Positions 24,559 to 33,200 of a stretch of 62,167 nt of DNA are shown here, piece by piece; the stretch's first letter is position 1; the number at the start of each line of letters is the position of its first letter. The position numbers were made by a program, and so were the translations under genes. The notes below the pieces were generated by a model. That model saw only the letters and a program-made list of their open reading frames with translations. It was not told where the DNA came from and searched no databases. The DNA comes from Mycolicibacterium iranicum. Its GTDB lineage: Bacteria; Actinomycetota; Actinomycetes; Mycobacteriales; Mycobacteriaceae. The DNA lies in assembly GCF_002101705.1 (NCBI RefSeq), contig NZ_LQPC01000045.1:1-62167 (forward strand), given 5' to 3'.

Positions 24559-25608
24559 ATGAAGCTCGTTGGGAAGCTGCGCGTGGCGGCCCGCCGGCTC
24601 ACGGTGGTCGCGCTCGCGGCGATCGTGCTGCCTGGCCTGGTCAGCGCAGTGGGCGGTTCGGCTACCGCAGGTGCGTTCTCGCGCCCGGGTCTGCCGGTCG
24701 AATATCTGATGGTTCCGTCCGCAGGGATGGGACGCGACATCAAGGTTCAGTTCCAAAGTGGTGGACCGAATGCGCCGGGCGTGTACCTGCTCGACGGTCT
24801 GCGCGCGCAGGACGACTTCAACGGCTGGGACATCAACACCCAGGCGTTCGAGTGGTACCTCGATTCCGGCCTCGCGGTGATCATGCCGGTCGGCGGACAG
24901 TCCAGCTTCTACAGCGACTGGTACAGCCCGGCGTGCGGTAAAGCCGGCTGCAGCACCTACAAGTGGGAGACGTTCCTGACGCAGGAGCTGCCCGCCTACC
25001 TCGCGGCGAACAAGGGTGTGAACCCCAACCGCAACGCCGCCGTCGGTCTGTCGATGGCCGGTTCGGCCGCGCTGACGCTGGCGATCTACTACCCGCAGCA
25101 GTTCCAGTACGCCGGTTCGATGTCGGGCTTCCTGAACCTGTCCGAGGGTTGGTGGCCGGCCCTGGTCAACATCTCGATGGGTGACGCAGGCGGCTACGAC
25201 GCCAACGACATGTGGGGCCGCACCGAGGACCCGAACAGCGCATGGAAGCGCAACGACCCGATGGTCAACATCGGCAAGCTGGTCGCCAACAACACCCGCA
25301 TCTGGGTCTACTGCGGTGACGGCAAGCCGGCCGAGGTCAACGGCAACGTCGCGGGCAACAACCTGCCCGCCAAGTTCCTGGAGGGCCTGACCATCCGCAC
25401 TAACCGGACCTTCCAGGAGGAGTACATCGCGGCGGGCGGCAGGAACGGTGTGTTCAACTTCCCGGCGGGTGGCACGCACGACTGGCCCTACTGGGGTCAG
25501 CAGCTTCAGCAGATGAAGCCTGACATCCAGCGCGTGCTCGGCGCGGTTCCGCAGCCTTCGGCCCCGGCGGCTCCGGTCGACGCGCCGGCTGAGGTCGCGG
25601 GCGGCTAA
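24559..25608 (+). CDS. fbpA: Mycolyltransferase, antigen 85A type
   Basis: A secreted alpha/beta hydrolase that moves mycolates between trehalose monomycolate and trehalose dimycolate or arabinogalactan. The 349-residue precursor has a signal peptide at about 1-39 and a mature start at FSRPGLPVEYL. The nucleophile Ser is in GLSMAGS at precursor 165 (mature 126, as in Ag85A), and the catalytic His lies in GTHDWPYW. The fibronectin-binding-type FEWYLDSGLAVIMPVGGQSSFYSDW region is well conserved. The C-terminal tail is Pro/Ala-rich. It stands beside fbpD as Rv3804c does beside Rv3803c, and a strong terminator follows. Confidence 0.96.
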   Translation: MKLVGKLRVAARRLTVVALAAIVLPGLVSAVGGSATAGAFSRPGLPVEYLMVPSAGMGRDIKVQFQSGGPNAPGVYLLDGLRAQDDFNGWDINTQAFEWYLDSGLAVIMPVGGQSSFYSDWYSPACGKAGCSTYKWETFLTQELPAYLAANKGVNPNRNAAVGLSMAGSAALTLAIYYPQQFQYAGSMSGFLNLSEGWWPALVNISMGDAGGYDANDMWGRTEDPNSAWKRNDPMVNIGKLVANNTRIWVYCGDGKPAEVNGNVAGNNLPAKFLEGLTIRTNRTFQEEYIAAGGRNGVFNFPAGGTHDWPYWGQQLQQMKPDIQRVLGAVPQPSAPAAPVDAPAEVAGG

Positions 25609-25628
25609 TCGCTCGGCAACAGCTGAAA

Positions 25629-25675
25629 TTGACGGCGGTGATCCCTAATCGGGGTCACCGCCGTCAATCGTTTTT
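25629..25675 (+). terminator. Intrinsic terminator after fbpA
   Basis: A 17-bp nearly perfect stem (TTGACGGCGGTGATCCC at 25629-25645 pairs with 25651-25667, with one G-U-type pair) closes a TAATC loop and is followed by TCGTTTTT. This is a rare canonical rho-independent terminator in this window. It separates fbpA from the fbpD-culp6 transcription unit. Confidence 0.92.
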
Positions 25676-25751
25676 AGCCTCCGGGCCGTCGCGGTGATGT
25701 GATTCACTACTGCTGGGTTTCAGGGACCAGATCGCGAGAAGAGGGTGGCAG

Positions 25752-26633
25752 ATGCGCGGGTTGATTCGAGCGGTGGCAGCCGCGGTACTGGTCGCGGCCG
25801 GGCTGTCCGTCGCGCCGGTGCCCGCGCAGGCGCAGGGCGTCGAGATGCTGATGGTGCCCTCGGCGGCGATGGGGCGTGCCATTCCCGTGGCGTTCCAGGG
25901 CGGCGGCCCCCACGCGGTGGTCCTGCTCGACGCGTTCAACGCCGCCCCCGACGTCAGCAACTGGGTGACGGCGGGCAACGCGATGAACACTCTGTCCGGG
26001 CTCGGCATCTCGGTGGCGGCCCCGGCGGGTGGCGCCTGGAGCATGTACACGAACTGGGAGGCCGACGGCAGTAAGCAGTGGGAGACCTTCCTGGCCGACG
26101 AGCTGCCCAACTGGCTGGCCGCCAACAAGGGTCTCGCCCCCGGCGGCCACGGCATCGTCGGCGCCGCCCAGGGCGGTACCGGAGCGCTGACGATGGCGAC
26201 CTTCCACCCGGACCGCTACCGGTTCGCCGGCTCACTGTCGGGCTTCCTGACGCCGTCGGCCACCGCGATGAACGGTGCGATCACCGCGGGCCTGGCCCGC
26301 TTCGGCGGCGCCGACACCCGCAACATGTGGGGATTGCCACAGTTGGGTCGCTGGAAGTGGCACGACCCGGACGTGCACGTCCAGCTGCTCGCGAACAACA
26401 ACACCCGGCTCTGGGTCTACAGCCCCGCCACCACCACCTGCACCGACGTACCCGCGATGATCGGGTACTGCGACCAGGCGCAGGGCAGCAACCGCTCCTT
26501 CTATCAGCACTACCGCTCGGTGGGTGGGGGTAATGCCCACTTCGACTTCCCGACCTCGGGCAATCATGACTGGGGCTCGTGGAGCGGGCAGCTGGCGGCG
26601 ATGACCGGCGAACTCGTCGCGACGATTCGCTGA
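25752..26633 (+). CDS. fbpD: MPT51/FbpD, non-catalytic antigen 85 homologue
   Basis: A 293-residue secreted alpha/beta-hydrolase-fold protein with a signal peptide of about 27 residues (cleavage near AQA-Q). It aligns with fbpA, for example MVPSAAMGRAIPVAFQGGG and QWETFLADELPNWLAANKGL. The nucleophile elbow reads GAAQGG, with Gln (about 140) where Ser should be, so mycolyltransferase activity is not expected, as for M. tuberculosis MPT51. A role in binding matrix or wall components has been suggested for the family. It begins a unit with the DUF732 gene and culp6. Confidence 0.93.
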   Translation: MRGLIRAVAAAVLVAAGLSVAPVPAQAQGVEMLMVPSAAMGRAIPVAFQGGGPHAVVLLDAFNAAPDVSNWVTAGNAMNTLSGLGISVAAPAGGAWSMYTNWEADGSKQWETFLADELPNWLAANKGLAPGGHGIVGAAQGGTGALTMATFHPDRYRFAGSLSGFLTPSATAMNGAITAGLARFGGADTRNMWGLPQLGRWKWHDPDVHVQLLANNNTRLWVYSPATTTCTDVPAMIGYCDQAQGSNRSFYQHYRSVGGGNAHFDFPTSGNHDWGSWSGQLAAMTGELVATIR

Positions 26634-26668
26634 CGGGGCGCAGTTCGCGGGCCCGGTACCTTGGAGTC

Positions 26669-27157
26669 GTGCATTACGGCTCACGTTCGTCGATCGCAGG
26701 GGTGGCAGGACTTTCCGCGCTGCTCGCGATCCCCGCGGCCTGGCTCACCGGCTGTTCGCTGGGTGACGACATGATCGCCGGCATGGGCTCCGAGGTGGAG
26801 ACCGCACCCCCGCACGGTCTGTCCACCGCCCAGCTTCCCGGCCCCCACGACCACCGGTCCAAGTCGAACGCGCTCGTCGTCACCCCCCACCAGCAGTCCT
26901 ATCTCGATGCGCTGCACGCCGCAGGGGTGGCGCCGTCCAGTGACCTCTCGGCGCTGAGCATCGGCTCCTACGTGTGCCAGGCGCGCGCGGCCAAGCAGAC
27001 CGATCAGGCGGTGTGGGACTTCGTCGCGCCACTCGTGCGTAACGACGTCAGCGATTCCGACGACACCGATGGTGCACGCGCGCAGGCGCCGTCTGCGGGC
27101 GACATCGACTCCGCGACAGCCGACTACATTCGGATCGCGACCGAACGACTCTGCTAG
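26669..27157 (+). CDS. DUF732-family putative lipoprotein
   Basis: This 162-residue protein starts VHYGSRSSIAGVAGLSALLAIPAAWLTGCSLGDD. The LTGC lipobox places the lipidated Cys near residue 29, so the protein should be anchored outside the plasma membrane. The C-terminal half (YLDALHAAGVAPSSDLSALSIGSYVCQAR) is the small helical DUF732 domain with two Cys (one in YVCQA, one in ERLC) that may pair. The GTG start has TTGGAG just upstream. It lies between fbpD and culp6 on the same strand, with gaps of 35 and 18 bp. The function is unknown. Confidence 0.8.
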   Translation: MHYGSRSSIAGVAGLSALLAIPAAWLTGCSLGDDMIAGMGSEVETAPPHGLSTAQLPGPHDHRSKSNALVVTPHQQSYLDALHAAGVAPSSDLSALSIGSYVCQARAAKQTDQAVWDFVAPLVRNDVSDSDDTDGARAQAPSAGDIDSATADYIRIATERLC

Positions 27158-27175
27158 CAGGAGCCCTTAACACCG

Positions 27176-28186
27176 ATGGCGAAGACCAACAGGCGGAAAC
27201 GCCACCGCATTCTGGCGCTGTTCGCGGCCGGAGCGGTGGGCCTTGTCGTGGTGCTGATCGTGGCGATCGTGATCGTGGTGCTGCGCAGGCCCGACGCTCC
27301 GCCGACCGCGATCCCGCCCACGGCGCTGCCGCCGACAGCGGGTGTCCCGCCCACGTCGAAGCCGCGTCCGGAGTTCCAGGACGCCAGCTGCCCTGACGTC
27401 CAGCTGGTCTCCATCCCGGGCACGTGGGAGTCCTCGGTGGCACTGGATCCGTTCAACCCGGTGCAGTTCCCGGCGGCGCTACTGCTCAATGTGACCAACC
27501 CGATCCGCGGCCAGTTCGACAACCAGCGGCTCGAGGTGTTCACCGTCCCGTACACCGCGCAGTTCCACAACCCGCTCTCGGCCGACCGGCAGATGTCCTA
27601 CAACGACAGCCGCGCCGAGGGCACCCGCGCCGCGGTCAAGGCGATGACCGACATGAACAACCGCTGCCCGCTCACCAGCTATGTCCTGATCGGGTTCTCC
27701 CAGGGCGCGGTGATCGCCGGGGACATCGCCTCCGACATCGGTAACGGCCGCGGCCCGGTGGACCAGGACCTCGTGCTCGGGGTGACGCTCATCGCGGACG
27801 GCCGCCGGCAGGACGGCGTCGGTCAGGATGTCGGGCCCAATCCGCCCGGCCAGGGCGCCGAGATCACGCTGCACGAGGTGCCGACGCTGTCGGCGCTGGG
27901 ACTGAGCATGACGGGCCCGCGCCCCGGTGGGTTCGGCGCGCTCAACGACCGCACCAACGAGATCTGCGCCCGCGGCGACCTGATCTGCGCCGCCCCGGAG
28001 TCGGCGTTCAACATCACCCAGCTGCCGCAGACATTGCAGGTGCTCTCCGGTGGTGCGGGTCAGCCCGTGCACGCGATGTACGCCACGCCCGACTTCTGGA
28101 ATCTCGATGGTCTCCCAGCAACAGGGTGGACACTGAACTGGGCGCAAAGTCTGGTGAGCAACGCGCCGCAGCCGAAACACGGTTGA
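27176..28186 (+). CDS. Cutinase-like phospholipase/thioesterase Culp6 (Rv3802 type)
   Basis: A 336-residue membrane-anchored hydrolase with a basic start, a transmembrane segment at about 15-37 and a Pro-rich linker. The cutinase alpha/beta hydrolase domain follows, with nucleophile GFSQG (Ser at about 175), an Asp near 267 (ARGDLIC) and a His near 298 (PVHAMY). The M. tuberculosis enzyme is essential, has phospholipase A and thioesterase activity, and is thought to act with Pks13 in mycolate export or regulation. The position just ahead of fadD32-pks13-accD4 is conserved. Confidence 0.93.
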   Translation: MAKTNRRKRHRILALFAAGAVGLVVVLIVAIVIVVLRRPDAPPTAIPPTALPPTAGVPPTSKPRPEFQDASCPDVQLVSIPGTWESSVALDPFNPVQFPAALLLNVTNPIRGQFDNQRLEVFTVPYTAQFHNPLSADRQMSYNDSRAEGTRAAVKAMTDMNNRCPLTSYVLIGFSQGAVIAGDIASDIGNGRGPVDQDLVLGVTLIADGRRQDGVGQDVGPNPPGQGAEITLHEVPTLSALGLSMTGPRPGGFGALNDRTNEICARGDLICAAPESAFNITQLPQTLQVLSGGAGQPVHAMYATPDFWNLDGLPATGWTLNWAQSLVSNAPQPKHG

Positions 28187-28322
28187 GATTTGGCGCGACC
28201 GCGCAGGTCGCCTAGCATTGCGGTAGTTTAAGGAAATTTTAAGAGCGGTCGCCGGCGGTTGACGGGTGGGGGCGTCTACCCCGTCGCGACCCTTGGGGTT
28301 TCGTGACGTATTGGAGTAGCAG

Positions 28323-30212
28323 ATGGCCTTCCACAACCCGTTCATCAAGGACGGATTGATCAAGTTCCCCGACAACGGCAACTTGGTGCGTCACGTCGAG
28401 CGGTGGGCGAAGGTGCGTGGCGACAAAGTCGCCTACCGGTTCATCGACTTCTCCACCGAGCGCGACGGCGTACAGCGGGATCTGAACTGGGCCGACTTCG
28501 GCGCCCGCAACAAGGCCGTCGGCGCGCGTCTGCAGCAGGTCACCCAGCCCGGTGACCGAGTTGCCATTCTCTGCCCGCAGAACCTCGAGTACCTCGTCGC
28601 GTTCTTCGGCACGCTGTATTCGGGCCGCATCGCGGTGCCACTCTTCGATCCGAACGAGCCAGGGCACGTCGGGCGACTGCACGCGGTGCTCGACGACTGC
28701 ACGCCGTCGGCGATCTTGACGACGACTGCCGCCGCCGAGGGCGTCCGCAAGTTCTTCCGCACCCGCCCGGCCAATCAGCGTCCGCGCGTCATCGCCGTGG
28801 ACGCCGTGCCCGATGAGGTCGGCGCCACGTGGGAGCCGGTCGACGTCCAGCACGACACGATCGCCTACCTGCAGTACACCTCCGGGTCCACCCGCATCCC
28901 GACCGGTGTGCAGATCACCCATCTGAACCTGGCCACCAACGTCGTCCAGGTCATCGAAGCGCTCGACGGACAGGAGGGCGATCGCGGCGTCTCGTGGCTG
29001 CCCTTCTTCCACGACATGGGTCTGATCACCGTTCTGCTCTCGCCGATGCTCGGCCACTACATCACCTTCATGACGCCGGCCGCATTCGTCCGCCGCCCCG
29101 GCCGGTGGATCCGCGAGATGGCGCGCAAGCCCGACGACACCGGCGGCACCATCTCGGTGGCACCGAACTTCGCCTTCGACCACGCCGCGTCCCGCGGTGT
29201 GCCCAAAGACGGTGAAGAGCCCCTGGACCTGTCGAACATCAAGTGCATCCTCAACGGCAGCGAGCCGATCTCGGCGGCCACGGTGCGCCGCTTCAACGAG
29301 GCCTTCGGCCCGTACGGCTTCAAGCCGGAGGCGATCAAGCCGTCGTACGGCCTGGCCGAGGCGACGCTGTTCGTGTCGACCACGCCGATCCACGAGTCAC
29401 CCCGGATCATCTCGGTGGACCGCGACGAGCTGAACAACAACCGGTTCGTCCAGGTGCCCGACGACTCACCGAAGGCTGTCGCGCAGGCGGGTGCAGGCAA
29501 GATCGGCTTGGCCGAGTGGGCCGTCATCGTCGACCACGAGACCGCGACCGAACTTCCGGACGGTCAGATCGGTGAGATCTGGATCTCCGGGCAGAACATG
29601 GGCACCGGCTACTGGAACAAGCCCGAAGAGACGGTCGCCACATTTCACAACATCCTCAAGTCCCGCACGACGCCCTCGCATGCCGAAGGTGCCGCCGACG
29701 ATGCCACGTGGGTGCGCACCGGCGACCTCGGTGCGTACCACGACGGCGAGCTCTACATCACCGGTCGCGTCAAAGATCTGGTGATCGTCGATGGCCGCAA
29801 CCATTACCCGCAGGACTTGGAGTACTCGGCGCAGGAGGCCAGCAAGGCGCTGCGTACCGGTTTCGTCGCGGCGTTCTCGGTGCCCGCCAACCAGCTTCCC
29901 GACGAGGTGTTCGAGAACTCCCACGCCGGACTCAAGCGCGACCCGGACGACACCTCCGAGCAGTTGGTCATCGTCGGTGAGCGTGCGCCCGGTGCGCACA
30001 AGCTCGACATGGGTCCGATCGTCGACGACATCCGCGCGGCGATCGCCGTCCGCCACGGCGTGACGGTGCGCGATGTGCTGCTGACTGCGGCTGGCGCGAT
30101 CCCGCGCACCTCCAGCGGCAAGATCGGCCGCCGCGCGTGCCGGTCTGCGTACCTGGACGGCAGCCTCCGCAGCGGCAAGGTGGCCAACGCCTTCCCTGAT
30201 GAAACGGACTGA
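28323..30212 (+). CDS. fadD32: Long-chain fatty acyl-AMP ligase FadD32
   Basis: Activates meromycolic acid as acyl-AMP and loads it on the N-terminal ACP of Pks13. It has 629 residues. The adenylate-forming P-loop YTSGSTRIPTG is at about 185-195, NGSEPIS near 312, and the C-terminal hinge and domain start around the TGRVKDLVIVDGRNHYPQD motif (about 480-498). It ends with the GAIPRTSSGKIGR Lys motif (about 595-607). The FAAL-specific insertion is present. Start ATG at 28323 is preceded by TTGGAG. It forms an operon with pks13 (55 bp gap) and accD4. Confidence 0.96.
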   Translation: MAFHNPFIKDGLIKFPDNGNLVRHVERWAKVRGDKVAYRFIDFSTERDGVQRDLNWADFGARNKAVGARLQQVTQPGDRVAILCPQNLEYLVAFFGTLYSGRIAVPLFDPNEPGHVGRLHAVLDDCTPSAILTTTAAAEGVRKFFRTRPANQRPRVIAVDAVPDEVGATWEPVDVQHDTIAYLQYTSGSTRIPTGVQITHLNLATNVVQVIEALDGQEGDRGVSWLPFFHDMGLITVLLSPMLGHYITFMTPAAFVRRPGRWIREMARKPDDTGGTISVAPNFAFDHAASRGVPKDGEEPLDLSNIKCILNGSEPISAATVRRFNEAFGPYGFKPEAIKPSYGLAEATLFVSTTPIHESPRIISVDRDELNNNRFVQVPDDSPKAVAQAGAGKIGLAEWAVIVDHETATELPDGQIGEIWISGQNMGTGYWNKPEETVATFHNILKSRTTPSHAEGAADDATWVRTGDLGAYHDGELYITGRVKDLVIVDGRNHYPQDLEYSAQEASKALRTGFVAAFSVPANQLPDEVFENSHAGLKRDPDDTSEQLVIVGERAPGAHKLDMGPIVDDIRAAIAVRHGVTVRDVLLTAAGAIPRTSSGKIGRRACRSAYLDGSLRSGKVANAFPDETD

Positions 30213-30267
30213 AACTCAAATTTCGGCGGCCGTGCCGGTCGCTCCGCGATCGTGAGGTTGAGTGAAC

Positions 30268-33200
30268 ATGGCTGAAGCACAAGACGATTCGGTGTCGCCT
30301 GCGGCTCCCAAGAACGGGCCGGATATGACCGTCGCCGAGATGCGCGAATGGCTGCGCAACTGGGTCGGCAACGCGACGGGGCAGTCGCCGGACTCGGTCA
30401 ATGAGACCGCGCCCCTGGTCGAGCTCGGGTTGTCGTCCCGTGACGCGGTCGCGATGGCCAGCGACATCGAGGACCTGACCGGGGTGACGCTGACCGCGAC
30501 GGTCGCGTTCCGCCATCCGACGATCGAGTCCCTCGCGACGGTCATCATCGAGGGTGAACCCGAAGAGGATACTGCGGCGCTGGACGCCGAAGACTGGTCG
30601 CGCGACGTGGACGAAGACCTCACCAACATCGCCATCGTCGGTATCGGCACCCGCTTCCCGGGCGACATGAACACCCCCGGCGAAATGTGGCAGGCCCTTC
30701 TTGAGGGCCGCGACGCGATCACCGATCTCCCCGAGGGACGCTGGTCGGAGTTCCTGTCGGACCCGCGCGTGGCCGAGCGGGTCGGCAGGGCGCGCACCCG
30801 CGGTGGCTACCTCTCTGACATCAAGGGTTTCGACGCCGAGTTCTTCGCGTTGTCGAAGATGGAAGCCGACAACATCGATCCGCAGCAGCGGATGGCGCTC
30901 GAGTTGACCTGGGAAGCGTTGGAGCACGCCCGAATTCCGGCGTCGAGCCTGCGCGGCCAGAGTGTCGGCGTCTACATCGGCAGTTCCACCAACGACTACA
31001 TGTTCATGTCGGTGGCCGATCCGGCTGTCGCGCACCCGTATGCGATCACCGGTAACTCCAGCGCGATCGTCGCCAACCGCGTCTCCTACTTCTACGATTT
31101 CCGCGGTCCGTCGATGACGATCGACACCGCCTGCTCGTCGTCACTGGTCGCCGTCCACGAGGGGGTCAAGGCGCTGCGCGCCGGCGACGCCGACGTGGTG
31201 CTGGCGGGCGGTGTGAACGCGCTCGTAACTCCCTTGGTGACAGTCGGTTTCGACGAGGTCGGCGGTGTCCTGGCGCCGGACGGCCGGATCAAGTCGTTCT
31301 CCAAGGACGCCGACGGCTACGCCCGCTCCGAGGGTGGCGGAATGATCGTGTTGAAGCGTCTGGCCGACGCCCGCCGCGACGGCGATCAGATTCTCGCCGT
31401 TATCGCCGGCGGCGCTGTCAACCATGACGGTCGCTCCAACGGCATGCTCGCACCGAACCCCGATGCGCAGGAATCGGTGTTGCGCAAGGCTTACAAGGAC
31501 GCCGGTATCAATCCTCGTGACGTCGACTACGTGGAGGCGCACGGCACCGGCACGATCCTGGGCGATCCGATCGAGGCGGACGCGCTCGGCCGGGTGGTCG
31601 GTCGCGGCCGCGCCGCGGATAGGCCGGCGCTGCTGGGTGCGGTGAAATCCAATGTCGGGCACCTGGAGTCGGCTGCCGGCGCGGCGAGCCTGGCGAAGAT
31701 GGCGCTGGCGCTGCATCACGGCAAGATTCCGCCGTCGATCAACTACACGGGTCCGAACCCTTACATCGACTTCGACAAGGAACACCTCAAGGTCGCCGAT
31801 ACGGTCACCGAGTGGCCGCGCTACAGCGGCCACGCCGTCGCCGGTGTGTCCGGTTTCGGTTTCGGCGGCGCCAACGCGCATCTGGTGTTGCGTGAGGTAC
31901 TGCCCACCGATCTGGTCGAGCCGGCACCGGAACCCGATGTGGCCGTGGTGACGCCGGCGAGCGAAGCCAAGCCCGCGGTGTACGTGGGCGGCATGCTCGT
32001 CGAGGACGACGACGACCTTGACGACGATCTCGGCGGCGCTCGCGACCCGGAGTTCTACGGCCAGATCGCCGAGAGTGAACCGGAGCTTCCGGGACTGACC
32101 GACGAGGCGCTGCGCCTGCTGGAGCTCGCCCGCGAGAAGATGGCCGCCGCGGATGCCGACAATCCGCCGGTTCCGATTGTGCCCCTTGCCGTTTCGGGCT
32201 TCCTGACCTCTCGTAAGCGGGCGACCGCGGCAGAACTGGCGGACTGGGTCGACAGCCCCGAGGGCCGCGCGTCGTCGCTGGAGTCGATCGGCCGCTCGCT
32301 GTCGCGGCGCAACCACGGACGGTCCCGCGCCGTGGTACTCGCCCATGACCACGACGAAGCGGTCAAGGGTCTGCGCGCCATCGCCGACGGCAAGCCGAAC
32401 CCGATCGTGATCAGCTCCGACGGCCCGGTCACCAACGGGCCGGTGTGGGTGCTCGCAGGATTCGGTGCCCAGCACCGCAAGATGGCCAAGAGCCTGTATC
32501 TGCGCGACGAGATCTTCGCCGAGTGGATCAACAAGGTGGACAGCCTGATCCAGGACGAGCGCGGGCATTCGATCCTCGAGCTGATCCTCGACGATGCGAT
32601 CGACTACTCCGACGAGACCACCGAGCTCCCGATCGAGAAGGTGCAGCTGGTCATCTTCGCGATCCAGGTCGCGCTCGGAGAGCTACTCAAGGCGCACGGG
32701 GCGAAACCCGGTGCGCTGATCGGCCAGTCGCTGGGCGAGGCGGCCGCCGCCTACTTCGCCGGCGGCCTGTCGCTGGAGGATGCGACCCGCACCATCTGCT
32801 CGCGCGCCCACCTGATGGGCGAGGGCGAGGCGATGCTGTTCGGCGAGTACATCCGGCTGATGGCGCTGGTGGAGTACTCGGCTCAGGAGATCGAGACGGT
32901 CTTCTCAGACTTCAAGAACCTCGAGGTCTGCGTCTACGCCGCGCCGAGCCAGACGGTCATCGGCGGCCCGCCGGACCAGGTGGACGCGATCATCGCCCGG
33001 GCGGAATCGGAGGGCAAGTTCGCCCGCAAGTTCCAGACCAAGGGCGCCAGCCACACCTCGCAGATGGATCCGCTGCTCGGCGAGCTCGCCGCCGAACTGC
33101 AGGGCATCGAGGCGCATCCGCTGCAGGTCCCGTACTACTCGACGGTGCACGAGGGCAGCCTCATCCGTGCCGGGTCGGACGCGATTCACGATGTCGACTA

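Noticed and set aside
24378..24743. Minus-strand frame across the fbpA 5' region
   Set aside because: No family features, and it overlaps the fbpA signal peptide in antisense.
28187..28322. Hairpin in the culp6-fadD32 gap
   Set aside because: Inverted repeats around 28260-28285 are imperfect and lack a T-tract; no clear terminator or riboswitch was recognised.
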